Assembly: GCA_030524175.1 (NCBI GenBank)
Contig: JAUNHC010000016.1
Location: forward strand, 54,146-118,145
Length of the DNA: 64,000 bases
Direction: 5' to 3'
Origin: Eubacteriales bacterium
GTDB taxonomy: Bacteria > Bacillota > Clostridia > Lachnospirales > Lachnospiraceae
Shown here: positions 6,930 through 15,252 of the stretch, piece by piece
How the letters are laid out: each line of letters starts with the position of its first letter
How positions within the stretch are numbered: the first letter of the stretch is position 1
Position numbers and translations under genes: made by a program
Notes under the pieces: model-generated
What the model was told of the DNA's origin: nothing
What the model saw: only the letters and a program-made list of their open reading frames with translations
The model's database searches: none

Positions 6930-9440
6930 TTAAGGTTCGTCCAAGAGATGAAGCCGTCGGATTATCTGAATGGCTTCATCCATAGAGCCGGCATCCAGTT
7001 TTCTGTAGATCAGCTCTATGTGGGAGCGGACAGTAGAAAACTGAACACCCAGTTCCTCCGCAATTTTGCGGTAGCTGTAGCCCTGGCACATGAGTCTGGC
7101 AACTTTCTTTTGCTTCTGGGTAAGCTTTATTTCCGGTTCCTTTCTCTCATTTTTAGTAATGGTGCTGCAGCTATCCTGTTCTGCAGCGCCTATGTACAGC
7201 TTTCTGACAAAGGTAGGCGAAAGCGGGCCTGTATAGTCACTGCGCATGGTCCAGTTTTTAAGGCTTGATAAAATATTTTTCAGATTGGCACCGTGGCTGA
7301 TAAAGGCCTGTTCATACCCTATAGGCTGGGCGGTCAATACTGCTTCCTCCAGACAGGACAGTGCCTGCTTATGGGATCCGCGTTTCTTTTTCCAATAAGA
7401 GACTGCAAGGAGAATCTCAGCCTCTATGATATCAGCAGTTCTTTTCATGGCTTTGCACATCTCAAGAAGTTTTTCCAGCAGGATAATGGAATGGCTGTAA
7501 TCTTCCAGGACAATGTAAGCTTCGGCTGTGGTGAAATGTCCGTACAGCCTGTAGAAATCCAAGGGGCCATACACCTCAGTCCCTCTGGATTCAAGCCATC
7601 TGCGGGCAGCTTCGGTGTCGCCGGATCCCATCTGGTTTCTGCACACTGCGGCATCAAAATTGAACTGAAGATAGAGTGCCTTATCCTTGTCGATCATTTT
7701 TTGGATATCTTTCTGGATCAAGGCTTCCTGTTCCGGCTGTTTCATGGCGTGAGTCACAGCCAGCAGCAACATCATAGCGCAGAAATTTGATTCCGGCGCA
7801 AAGCCGTCCTGCAATTCAGTGACTGCACAGACTGCCAGTTCCTGGGCACGCTGCATATTTCCCTGTTCATAATAAAGCCCTCCGCGGATACAGTCCAGCA
7901 CCATGGTGCATTCACTTCCCAGAAGAGGCCCGAGTATCTGCCCAAGGCTCATGACGCTTTCATCAATATCCCCTGGCAGCAGTTCTGAAAAATCTCTGTA
8001 AGATTTGTGATAGAAGGGAAGATACAGGGTGGCTGAACCGCGCACGCCCTGGAACATGCCGGAGAATTGTGCTTCGGAAGCGGCTTTTGCAATTTCTTTT
8101 AAAGTGATACGGAAATCCATGGAGTACAGAAAGAAGATATTGTGTGCCAGTTCAGGATTCCGTTCTGCAATCTTAGGATAATTCCGGTAATAATTGTCCG
8201 CATAAATCTTGAAATCTTCAATTTGTCCTTCATTGCGGGCGGTGAAGGCCATCATAAAATACAGATGAGGATATCTTACCAATATGTTTTCGTCAAGGGT
8301 ACTGCGGACAGCAAGCATGACCTGTTCAGCATCAAATCCGGCCCTGTCCATTTCCTCCAGCAGATCAAAGCAGCGGGCTATATGCTCATAGTCTTTGATA
8401 TAAGAAAATCTTTCCACTGCATGATAAAAATCTTTATGCGCCAGATACCATTTTCCGGACTTCTGAATCTGGCCTTCACGGTATTCCGGGGGCATATCAA
8501 GAAACAGCTTTCTCAGAAATTCCCGGAACAGTCTGTGAAACCTGTAAGTGTGTCCCTCTTGTTTGTATAAAAACGCACCTTTTGTCACCAGTTCTTCAAG
8601 AAATCCAAGGCTGTCTTTTTCTCCTGTCAGCGCGCAGCAGATTTCTTCTGACAACTCTTCTTCTATACATGTCCCAAGCATAAATTTCTTAATGCGGTCA
8701 TCCCATATTTCCCACACCTGGGTTTTCAAAAAACTTTCCAGCCAGTGAGGCGACAGGTTTTTATCCGGCATATGACTGGCGGAAAGGAGCAGGGCGTTAA
8801 TTCCGATAGGCCAGCCTTCCGTAAGCCGGAGAATCTCATCGGCCTCCGCGGGGGTTATGGCAAGGCTTTTATTTTTGTACAATTCACAGATTTCCCTGTT
8901 ATCAAAAAGAAGCTGCTCCTGGGGAATAAATTGAATCTGATTTTTCAGAACCAGCCCGCTGAAGGCTTCCGGAAGTGAACTTCTGCTCAGAATGCATATT
9001 CTTATCCCTGAGGGAAGGCGAAGGATAAAATCCTTCAGGAGTTTTTGCGCAGAAAGATCTGTCAAATAGTGAAGGTCATCTATGACGAGATTAGCCGTTA
9101 AGTTTCCGGGCAGGGTTATGGCAGCCCTCATAAGAAATTCCACGGGGGCTTTGGTGAAGCCGGGATGTCTTGTGTATGCAGTTACGGTTTCCGGGAATTC
9201 CTCTGTGCACATAGCCTCCAAGGCTTTTTTCAGCTTGCAGCATATATCTGCCGGTGTATTGTCGTATTCATCTATGGTGATCATCCCGGAGGGCCCTTTT
9301 CTGCTGTCCAGCCATTGTGCTGCAAATATTGTCTTGCCGTAACCGGCGGGAGCCTGTACGTACAGGATACGGCATTGGCCCATTGCTTCTGCCAAGTCTG
9401 TCAATCTGCTGCGATGAATCATAATATTAGATGATATCAC
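6930..9440 (-). CDS. LuxR-family transcriptional regulator, MalT-like (STAND ATPase)
   Basis: 836 residues. An N-terminal P-loop ('APAGYGKT', near residue 30) and a 'NLVIDDLHYL' Walker B mark a STAND/AAA-type signal-transduction ATPase. A long helical, TPR-like middle follows, and a C-terminal LuxR helix-turn-helix occupies about residues 765-830 ('LTQKQKKVARLMCQGYSYRKIA', then 'VRSHIELIYRKL', read in parts). Such proteins are ATP-dependent activators with a small inducer. The start is a GTG at 9440 with GGAGGT at 9446-9451. It converges on the aminotransferase (13-base gap) and is divergent from the ribokinase, so the ribokinase/nucleoside genes are a possible target (inference). Confidence 0.85.
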   Translation of the reverse strand: MISSNIMIHRSRLTDLAEAMGQCRILYVQAPAGYGKTIFAAQWLDSRKGPSGMITIDEYDNTPADICCKLKKALEAMCTEEFPETVTAYTRHPGFTKAPVEFLMRAAITLPGNLTANLVIDDLHYLTDLSAQKLLKDFILRLPSGIRICILSRSSLPEAFSGLVLKNQIQFIPQEQLLFDNREICELYKNKSLAITPAEADEILRLTEGWPIGINALLLSASHMPDKNLSPHWLESFLKTQVWEIWDDRIKKFMLGTCIEEELSEEICCALTGEKDSLGFLEELVTKGAFLYKQEGHTYRFHRLFREFLRKLFLDMPPEYREGQIQKSGKWYLAHKDFYHAVERFSYIKDYEHIARCFDLLEEMDRAGFDAEQVMLAVRSTLDENILVRYPHLYFMMAFTARNEGQIEDFKIYADNYYRNYPKIAERNPELAHNIFFLYSMDFRITLKEIAKAASEAQFSGMFQGVRGSATLYLPFYHKSYRDFSELLPGDIDESVMSLGQILGPLLGSECTMVLDCIRGGLYYEQGNMQRAQELAVCAVTELQDGFAPESNFCAMMLLLAVTHAMKQPEQEALIQKDIQKMIDKDKALYLQFNFDAAVCRNQMGSGDTEAARRWLESRGTEVYGPLDFYRLYGHFTTAEAYIVLEDYSHSIILLEKLLEMCKAMKRTADIIEAEILLAVSYWKKKRGSHKQALSCLEEAVLTAQPIGYEQAFISHGANLKNILSSLKNWTMRSDYTGPLSPTFVRKLYIGAAEQDSCSTITKNERKEPEIKLTQKQKKVARLMCQGYSYRKIAEELGVQFSTVRSHIELIYRKLDAGSMDEAIQIIRRLHLLDEP

Positions 9441-9818
9441 TGTATACCTCCATGGCTTACGAAATTTTGTCTATATCTTCCTCTTCAGGGCACTTATGTG
9501 TGATAGGACTGATTGAAACCCTGATGGATTCAGTACAGAATAATTTTATCATTCTTAGAGCGGCCAGTCAAATTTGCCGGAGCTTTTTTGTCAGATTGTG
9601 ATTGGTGTCACGGATTTTTCAGGGGGTAATAAGGTAGAATCATGGTAACTGTTCAGTACAGGACTGTGCATTTACTGCACAGTCCGTGCGAAAACGTTGA
9701 ACAGCCAAAAGCAAGCCCCATCGCCAAAGGCGATTTTCATGGGCTTGCGGCGTAACTGTTCATGGTTCTGAACAGTTACGAATCATGATATTACATTCTA
9801 CCATTTGGAGGTATCACT
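9441..9818. other. Divergent intergenic region between LuxR regulator and ribokinase
   Basis: A 378-base stretch with no credible gene. The left part holds the upstream region of the LuxR gene. The right part (9633-9802) is a compact hairpin-rich inverted-repeat element ending right at the ribosome binding site of the ribokinase (TGGAGGT). No clear sigma-A promoter for the ribokinase was found by eye. Confidence 0.7.
9633..9802. repeat. 170-bp inverted-repeat element with internal hairpins (MITE- or REP-like)
   Basis: The outer ends GGTAGAAT (9633-9640) and ATTCTACC (9795-9802) are inverted. Further in, CATG and GTAACTGTTCAG on the left (9641-9656) match the reverse complement of the right arm (9768-9787). 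Inside are three hairpins: GGACTGTGC with GCACAGTCC (9661-9685), GCAAGCCCCA with TGGGCTTGC (around 9711-9748), and CGTAACTGTTCA with TGAACAGTTACG (9751-9780). No open reading frame fits. Origin as a miniature mobile element, or function as RNA, is undecided. Confidence 0.6.
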
Positions 9819-10733
9819 ATGAAGATATTGAATTTTGGCTCTTTAAATATAGACTATGTTTATTCTGTAGATCATATTGTCCGGGGCGGAGAAACCATAC
9901 TTTCTACAAAGTCAGAAACTTTTTGCGGCGGCAAAGGATTAAACCAATCCATAGCCCTGGCCAGGGCAGGTATACAAGTATACCATGCAGGCCTTATCGG
10001 CCGGGAGGGACAGCTTCTCCTGGAGACATGTGCCAGATACGGGGTGGATACTACATATATCAGGGAACTCCCGGAAAAGGGAGGCCATACAATGATCCAG
10101 GTAGATTCGGACGGACAGAACAGTATCATACTTTATGGCGGGACGAATCAGATGCAGACACGGGAATATATCGATGAGGTTTTATCCCACTTTGAATCCG
10201 ATGATTTCCTGATCCTACAGAATGAAATAAATCTGCTTCATTATATCATTGATAAAGCATATGAGAGAGGGATGAAAATCGTATTAAATCCTTCACCTTT
10301 TGACAATAAGCTGAAGGCCTGTGATTTATCAAAAATATATTTATTTATGCTGAACGAAATCGAAGGGGAACAGTTTACAGGGTTTTCTGATGCAGAAGAA
10401 ATTCTGGAAAGCCTTGCAGGTAAATTTCCGGAGGCTAAATTTGTTCTGACTTTGGGAAGCAACGGTTCTGTGTACTATGACGGTAAAGTTAAGTTATATC
10501 AGGGGATTTTTCCTGTGGATGCAGTGGATACCACGGCAGCCGGGGATACCTTTACAGGTTTTTTCATGGCCTCTGTGATAGCGGGAAAAAGTGTTGAAGA
10601 AGCGTTGTGTACAGCTTCTAAGGCATCCTCAATAGCAGTGTCCAGGCCTGGTGCCTCAGTTTCTATTCCTTCAGCCTCAGAGGTGAGTGAAAGCCTTCAG
10701 GAGCAGAGAAGACTAAAAATAACATCATGGTGA
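9819..10733 (+). CDS. PfkB-family sugar kinase, probable ribokinase
   Basis: 304 residues, full length for RbsK. The N-terminus has 'GSLNIDYVY' and the substrate/Mg motif 'GGKGLNQSIALARAG'; the C-terminus has the anion-hole and catalytic motif 'DTTAAGDTFTG', the same form as in E. coli ribokinase. It should phosphorylate ribose (or a close pentose) at O5. TGGAGGT precedes the ATG. It lies about 200 bases upstream of exported nucleoside hydrolases and a ribose-type ABC importer, which fits ribose salvage from nucleosides. A second kinase domain for the same role exists in the LacI fusion at 17826-19745. Confidence 0.85.
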   Translation: MKILNFGSLNIDYVYSVDHIVRGGETILSTKSETFCGGKGLNQSIALARAGIQVYHAGLIGREGQLLLETCARYGVDTTYIRELPEKGGHTMIQVDSDGQNSIILYGGTNQMQTREYIDEVLSHFESDDFLILQNEINLLHYIIDKAYERGMKIVLNPSPFDNKLKACDLSKIYLFMLNEIEGEQFTGFSDAEEILESLAGKFPEAKFVLTLGSNGSVYYDGKVKLYQGIFPVDAVDTTAAGDTFTGFFMASVIAGKSVEEALCTASKASSIAVSRPGASVSIPSASEVSESLQEQRRLKITSW

Positions 10734-10932
10734 CAACTATCACAGATAATAGACATGTAAAGAATTATAATGACAATACTTAATGAGTTTGCAGGCGTGG
10801 ATTTAGAATCTATCCGGTAAACTTGTAATATTAAGACAATTTCAGAATATGAAATTTATGTGAGCAAGGGCGCCGGACTCAGATAGGAAGGTATTTCTGG
10901 AACTGTAAAAAACAAAAACCAGGAGGGATATG

Positions 10933-12132
10933 ATGAAGAAGCTATTAGCTATGGCTCTAACAGCCACTATGGTAGCTGCAATGGCAGCACCGGCAGCAGT
11001 ATATGCGGAAGGAACGTCAGAGGAAACTGCAGCAGAGGCAGCAGCGGACACGGCAGAAGAGACGCCGGCAGTAAAACGTGCAATTCTCGATACAGATATG
11101 GGATATTTGAACGATGATGCAATTGTAATGTTTATGCTGGCCCAGGCAGACAGCCTTGGGGAATGTGACTTCCTGGGAGTAAGCACTGTGGGCGGAAATT
11201 CCTGGGTGGCAAGCGGAACTACGGCGGCACTTCGCCAGCTTGAACTCATAGGACGGGAGGACATTCCTGTATACAGCGGATGTGATGTTCCTCTGCTGGG
11301 GTTCCGTAACATGAAGGCAGAAAGTGAACTTTGGGGTATGCCTGAGTACAGCGGTGCTTATTGGGACTGGGGATCAAGTGACTTCTGTGATGTGAATGAA
11401 CGACCTACGGATTATAAGAATCTCCCAAGTGAGCCGAAATACGGTTACGCCACGACAGAAGCACAGGATGAACATGCTGTTGATTTTATTATTGAACAGG
11501 TACATAAATATCCGGGCGAGGTTACGATTTTTGTAATTGGTGCAGGTACAAATATGGCCCTTGCAGTCCGGAAAGATCCAACAATTGTCGAAGACGCAGC
11601 CGGAGTTATTTATATGGGCGGTGCGGTTGATATTCCCGGAAATTCCAGCCCGTCTGCAGAATTTAACTGGTATTATGACCCGGAGGGTATAAGAGTATGT
11701 CTGAATTCAGCATGGAAGGATCAGCTGATCGTTCCCAATGATGTGGCAGAAGCTGTTTTCTATACAAAAGATATTTATGACAGGATTTCTGAAAAACAGG
11801 GGAATGAAATTTCCAAGCTGATCGTGGAAGGTCAAAAGGACAGGTTTACTGAGAATCCGGAAGCATCCAGTTTCGTCTGGGATGCCATTACCGCAGCTGT
11901 ATGGCTCCACCCGGAAATTGCAGCCGATATCCAGGAACGTTATGTGACAGTGGATACTAACTACGGCCCGAATTACGGACGAGTTGTAAGCTGGTGGAAT
12001 TCCCGCAACAGAGATGTACAGGCTGGTGAAGGAATGCCTTACGGTGTACAGAAATGCAACGTACTTTTTGATATTGACAGAGAAGCGTTCTGGAACTTCT
12101 ATGTGGATATTTTGACAACGACAGTAGAGTAA
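10933..12132 (+). CDS. Exported nucleoside hydrolase-like protein (copy 1)
   Basis: 399 residues from ATG 10933 (AGGAGGG at 10921-10927; the ATG at 10930 is too close). A signal peptide (cut near 'VYAEG') precedes an acidic linker and an inosine-uridine nucleoside hydrolase fold. The calcium/substrate aspartate motif reads DTDMGYLNDD instead of the usual DTDxGxDD, i.e. with two extra residues. Other family segments are 'EVTIFVIGAGTNMALA', 'GVIYMGGAVDIPGN' and 'AEFNWYYDPEG'. It would cleave nucleosides to base and ribose outside the membrane. It is 19 bases upstream of a paralogue and in line with the ribose importer. Confidence 0.85.
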   Translation: MKKLLAMALTATMVAAMAAPAAVYAEGTSEETAAEAAADTAEETPAVKRAILDTDMGYLNDDAIVMFMLAQADSLGECDFLGVSTVGGNSWVASGTTAALRQLELIGREDIPVYSGCDVPLLGFRNMKAESELWGMPEYSGAYWDWGSSDFCDVNERPTDYKNLPSEPKYGYATTEAQDEHAVDFIIEQVHKYPGEVTIFVIGAGTNMALAVRKDPTIVEDAAGVIYMGGAVDIPGNSSPSAEFNWYYDPEGIRVCLNSAWKDQLIVPNDVAEAVFYTKDIYDRISEKQGNEISKLIVEGQKDRFTENPEASSFVWDAITAAVWLHPEIAADIQERYVTVDTNYGPNYGRVVSWWNSRNRDVQAGEGMPYGVQKCNVLFDIDREAFWNFYVDILTTTVE

Positions 12133-12151
12133 AAGAAAAGGAGAATGACAG

Positions 12152-13294
12152 ATGAAGAAAAAAGTATTATCACTTGTATTAGCAGCAGGAATGGCAGGAA
12201 GTCTTTTATCACCTTTAACAGCATCAGCAGCATTAGAGGACTATGAAATAGCAACCACCGCAGAGTCTAATAAAGTGATTTTAGACTGTGATATGGGGTA
12301 TCTGGGAGATGATGCGTACTGTTTGTTTATCCTTGCACAGGCAGATAAAGCCGGCTGGCTTGACTTGCTGGGCGTAACCGCGGTAGGAGGAAATGAGATC
12401 GTATCCAGCGGTACCAATGCAATTCTTAATCAGCTGGAAGCTATAGAGAGAACAGACATTCCTGTTTATATGGGTACAGACGTGCCGATAATGGGATTCC
12501 GTGATCTGGCATTGGATCAGCCTGTAACAGGTGGATTCCAGTGGACCGGCGGATACCGTCAGCTTGATTCCTATGTGGAACCCCAGAAGTATCATGAGCT
12601 GGGCGACCTTGTGGATGAGTCCTGGGGATATTCCAAAACAGAAGCTCAGGCAGATATGAATGCAGTGGAATTCATGATCAAGTCTGTAAAAGAGAATCCC
12701 GGTGAGGTGACAGTGTTTGCTATCGGTTCTTGTACAAACGTTGCTTTAGCCTGCATGATGGATCCCACTTTTGCTGAAAATACAGCAGGTATCATCTACA
12801 TGGGCGGTGCAATTGATGTTCCCGGCAATGCAAATGCATGCGGCGAGTTCAACTGGTTTTATGATCCCGAGTCAGTTCAGATTTGTCTGAATAATGATTT
12901 TCCGTATCAGATCGTTGTACCTCATGATATCGCATCCAAGGTTCCCCTTGAAAAAGATGTATTTGATATGATGAAAGAAAAGAATAATACACCGATCACA
13001 CAGCTGTTTATGGACCGTGTATATCCTGATTATGAAGAGAATCCTACACAGTCACATTACTGCTGGGATGCTATCACTGCAGGAATCTTCCTTTGCCCGG
13101 ACCTTATTACAGAGACTGAGAACAGAGATCTTGCAATTGACTGCAACAGCACCAGCTACAGCTATGCAAATGCTGTGACATGGGAAAGCGGCAATGGACC
13201 TTACAACTCAAAGAATGTACAGATCGTGTTCAATATTGACAGAGATGCATTCTGGACATTTGTGACAGATCTTTATGGTACACAGTTCGAATAG
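12152..13294 (+). CDS. Exported nucleoside hydrolase-like protein (copy 2)
   Basis: 380 residues with a signal peptide (cut near 'ASAALE'), a tandem paralogue of the preceding gene. The metal-site motif is DCDMGYLGDD, again with two extra residues, and the threonine between the aspartates is replaced by cysteine. It shares 'EVTVFAIGSCTNVALA', 'GIIYMGGAIDVPGN' and 'GEFNWFYDPES' with copy 1. Retention of both copies and their divergence suggest different nucleoside preferences (inference). No cell-wall anchor or lipobox is visible, so the enzyme is released or held by other means. Confidence 0.85.
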   Translation: MKKKVLSLVLAAGMAGSLLSPLTASAALEDYEIATTAESNKVILDCDMGYLGDDAYCLFILAQADKAGWLDLLGVTAVGGNEIVSSGTNAILNQLEAIERTDIPVYMGTDVPIMGFRDLALDQPVTGGFQWTGGYRQLDSYVEPQKYHELGDLVDESWGYSKTEAQADMNAVEFMIKSVKENPGEVTVFAIGSCTNVALACMMDPTFAENTAGIIYMGGAIDVPGNANACGEFNWFYDPESVQICLNNDFPYQIVVPHDIASKVPLEKDVFDMMKEKNNTPITQLFMDRVYPDYEENPTQSHYCWDAITAGIFLCPDLITETENRDLAIDCNSTSYSYANAVTWESGNGPYNSKNVQIVFNIDRDAFWTFVTDLYGTQFE

Positions 13295-13367
13295 AAAACT
13301 AAGGGATGGGCTTACTCCCATCCCTGAATAAAGAAACAGTAAACGTGCACAGGAGGTAGAATGCTCT

Positions 13368-13943
13368 ATGAAGAAAAGACTGGTAATTATGCTCACCTTG
13401 GCAACGATGCTGGTGGGAACTTGTGTTACCGCAGGTGCAGCGGAAAAAGAGGCTGACAAAGCCGCAGTCCAGGAGACAGAAGCAGCAGATGAGGATGGCG
13501 GAAAAGCAGAGGACCGTAACTATGATCCCGAAGCCGGCACAGGATGGCTTGCGGCAGATTTGAATGAGGAGCCTGTAGAATTTGAGTTTGACAGTGCTGC
13601 AAAAGGTATGACAGGCACTACATATACATTTAAATCCGAAAACTTCACAATGACTTTCATGCTCAATAAATCATTGGAGGTCGGAACGGAGATGGACAAA
13701 AACGCAATCACACAGATTGAGGTTGTAAGCTCAGACAAAGCCTCTGTGGGATACTATTTTGTGAAAAAATCTCCGGGACAGGATGTAGACAGCACAGTTA
13801 CATTAGAGAAATCAGAGGACGGACTGGTACAGGGAACCTTCACAGTTACAGTACCTACAGCCGAGAGATATGTAGGCGACAACAAGCCCGGCATACTCGA
13901 ACAACTAGTATTCACCGAAGGCGAATTCTGCTTTCATGAATAA
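13368..13943 (+). CDS. Small exported protein of unknown function
   Basis: 191 residues. A signal peptide is followed by a charged, glutamate- and alanine-rich linker (residues about 25-60) and a predicted beta-rich domain of about 120 residues ending 'EGEFCFHE'. I do not recognise the family. AGGAGG at 13352-13357 supports the ATG. It sits between nucleoside hydrolase 2 and the ribose-binding protein, all in one direction with short gaps, so it is probably part of the same uptake system, for example a wall-associated binding or assembly factor. That role is inferred from position only. Confidence 0.6.
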   Translation: MKKRLVIMLTLATMLVGTCVTAGAAEKEADKAAVQETEAADEDGGKAEDRNYDPEAGTGWLAADLNEEPVEFEFDSAAKGMTGTTYTFKSENFTMTFMLNKSLEVGTEMDKNAITQIEVVSSDKASVGYYFVKKSPGQDVDSTVTLEKSEDGLVQGTFTVTVPTAERYVGDNKPGILEQLVFTEGEFCFHE

Positions 13944-14043
13944 AAAACAGCTGAGCTGAAGAGCGAAGCTGTTTCCAACAAGCCAGCTGAGCCGAAGGTG
14001 AAGCTAAAGACTTTATAACAACGAAAATCAGGAGGAAAATGAA

Positions 14044-15120
14044 ATGAAAAAAATGATGGTAGGAACAGCGTTGGCACTTATTGCATCTATGAGTATGAGT
14101 ATGACTGCATTTGCAGCAGAGGATCTTCCGAGTGCTGATGTAGCAGAGCAGGGTTATGATTTTTATAAGGATGCAGTTTCTTATAATGATCTGAGAGAAA
14201 AACTTGGGGTAGTACCTAAAATTGAAGATGAGATCACAATCGGTTTTGCTACAAAGACTTTTGAAAATGAGTTCTGGCGTATGGAAAAAGAAGGCGCTGA
14301 GGCAGCTGCAAAAACATTCCAGGATGCAGGCTATAAGCTTACAGTTGACGTGCGCGGTGCACAGACTGAGACAGACGAAGAAGGCCAGCTGACACTTCTT
14401 ATGGATATGGTTAATAAGAAATATGACGGAATTCTGATTTCCGGTATTTCAGAAGCAAACCTTGTACCAGGCATGGAGGCTGCTATTGAAGCCGGCATCG
14501 ACATGACAACAGTTATGGATGCATTTACACCTTATGCAACAACAACAGTAGGCGCATGGCATTATCAGGCAGGTGTTCAGGGCGCTGAGTGGATCTACAA
14601 CAAGATTGGTGAAGAAGGAAAAGTTGCTTGTATCACAGGCCTTTCACAGGCAACAGCAGCTCAGGCACGTACACAGGGCTTCAATGACTTTTACGCTGAC
14701 AAGGATAAAATTGAAGTGGTAGCAGTACAGAACGGTGACTGGGACCGCCAGAAAGCTTATGACATTACAGAGACACTGCTTCAGCAGTATCCTGACCTTG
14801 CCGGAATCTACTGCAACAATGATACTATGGCAATGGGCGCTCTCGAGGCAGTTGTGGCAGCAGACAGTGAGTGTGTGATCGTAGGAACAGACGGAACAAG
14901 TGAAGCAACCGAGTCTATCAAAGCCGGCGAACTTGATGCAACTGTAGACTTCTTCCCGAACAAAATGGCAGAAATCGCTGTTGAAATGCAGATCCGTAAA
15001 CTGGCAGGCGAGGAACTTCCTAAGGTTATTTATGCTCCGCAGAGCATCCGTGACGGCGAAAATGTAGACAAATCCTTTGAAGAAATCTTTGGATATGACT
15101 ACAGCCCGGTTTTTGAATAA
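14044..15120 (+). CDS. Ribose/monosaccharide ABC transporter substrate-binding protein
   Basis: 358 residues. A signal peptide (cut near 'AFAAED') is followed by a type I periplasmic-binding fold of the RbsB/LacI-like class: 'ITIGFATKTFENEFW', 'GILISGISEANL', 'GIYCNNDTMAMGAL', and 'VIVGTDGTSEA' with 'LDATVDFFP'. It binds a sugar (ribose expected by context) for the RbsA-RbsC importer encoded next. There is no lipobox cysteine, unusual for a Gram-positive binding protein. AGGAGG stands about 8 bases before the ATG. Confidence 0.88.
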   Translation: MKKMMVGTALALIASMSMSMTAFAAEDLPSADVAEQGYDFYKDAVSYNDLREKLGVVPKIEDEITIGFATKTFENEFWRMEKEGAEAAAKTFQDAGYKLTVDVRGAQTETDEEGQLTLLMDMVNKKYDGILISGISEANLVPGMEAAIEAGIDMTTVMDAFTPYATTTVGAWHYQAGVQGAEWIYNKIGEEGKVACITGLSQATAAQARTQGFNDFYADKDKIEVVAVQNGDWDRQKAYDITETLLQQYPDLAGIYCNNDTMAMGALEAVVAADSECVIVGTDGTSEATESIKAGELDATVDFFPNKMAEIAVEMQIRKLAGEELPKVIYAPQSIRDGENVDKSFEEIFGYDYSPVFE

Positions 15121-15252
15121 TTTTAATCTCATTATCTGGAGATTATGAGCAAGTAGCGAAGGGGATCATAAATATCCGCTTTGGCTGAAAGCAGGGGGCG
15201 GTATGGTAGCCGCCCCCAAGTTTTTTCTGAACTTCAAACGGAGGGTGTATCT

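Noticed and set aside
7293-7790. A 165-codon frame opposite the LuxR-family gene
   Set aside because: It lies wholly inside the well-supported 836-residue regulator on the other strand and has no ribosome site.
9683-9703. A catabolite-responsive element (cre) around GCGAAAACGTTGAAC before the ribokinase
   Set aside because: Matches the cre consensus only at the central AACGTT and is better explained as part of the hairpin element.
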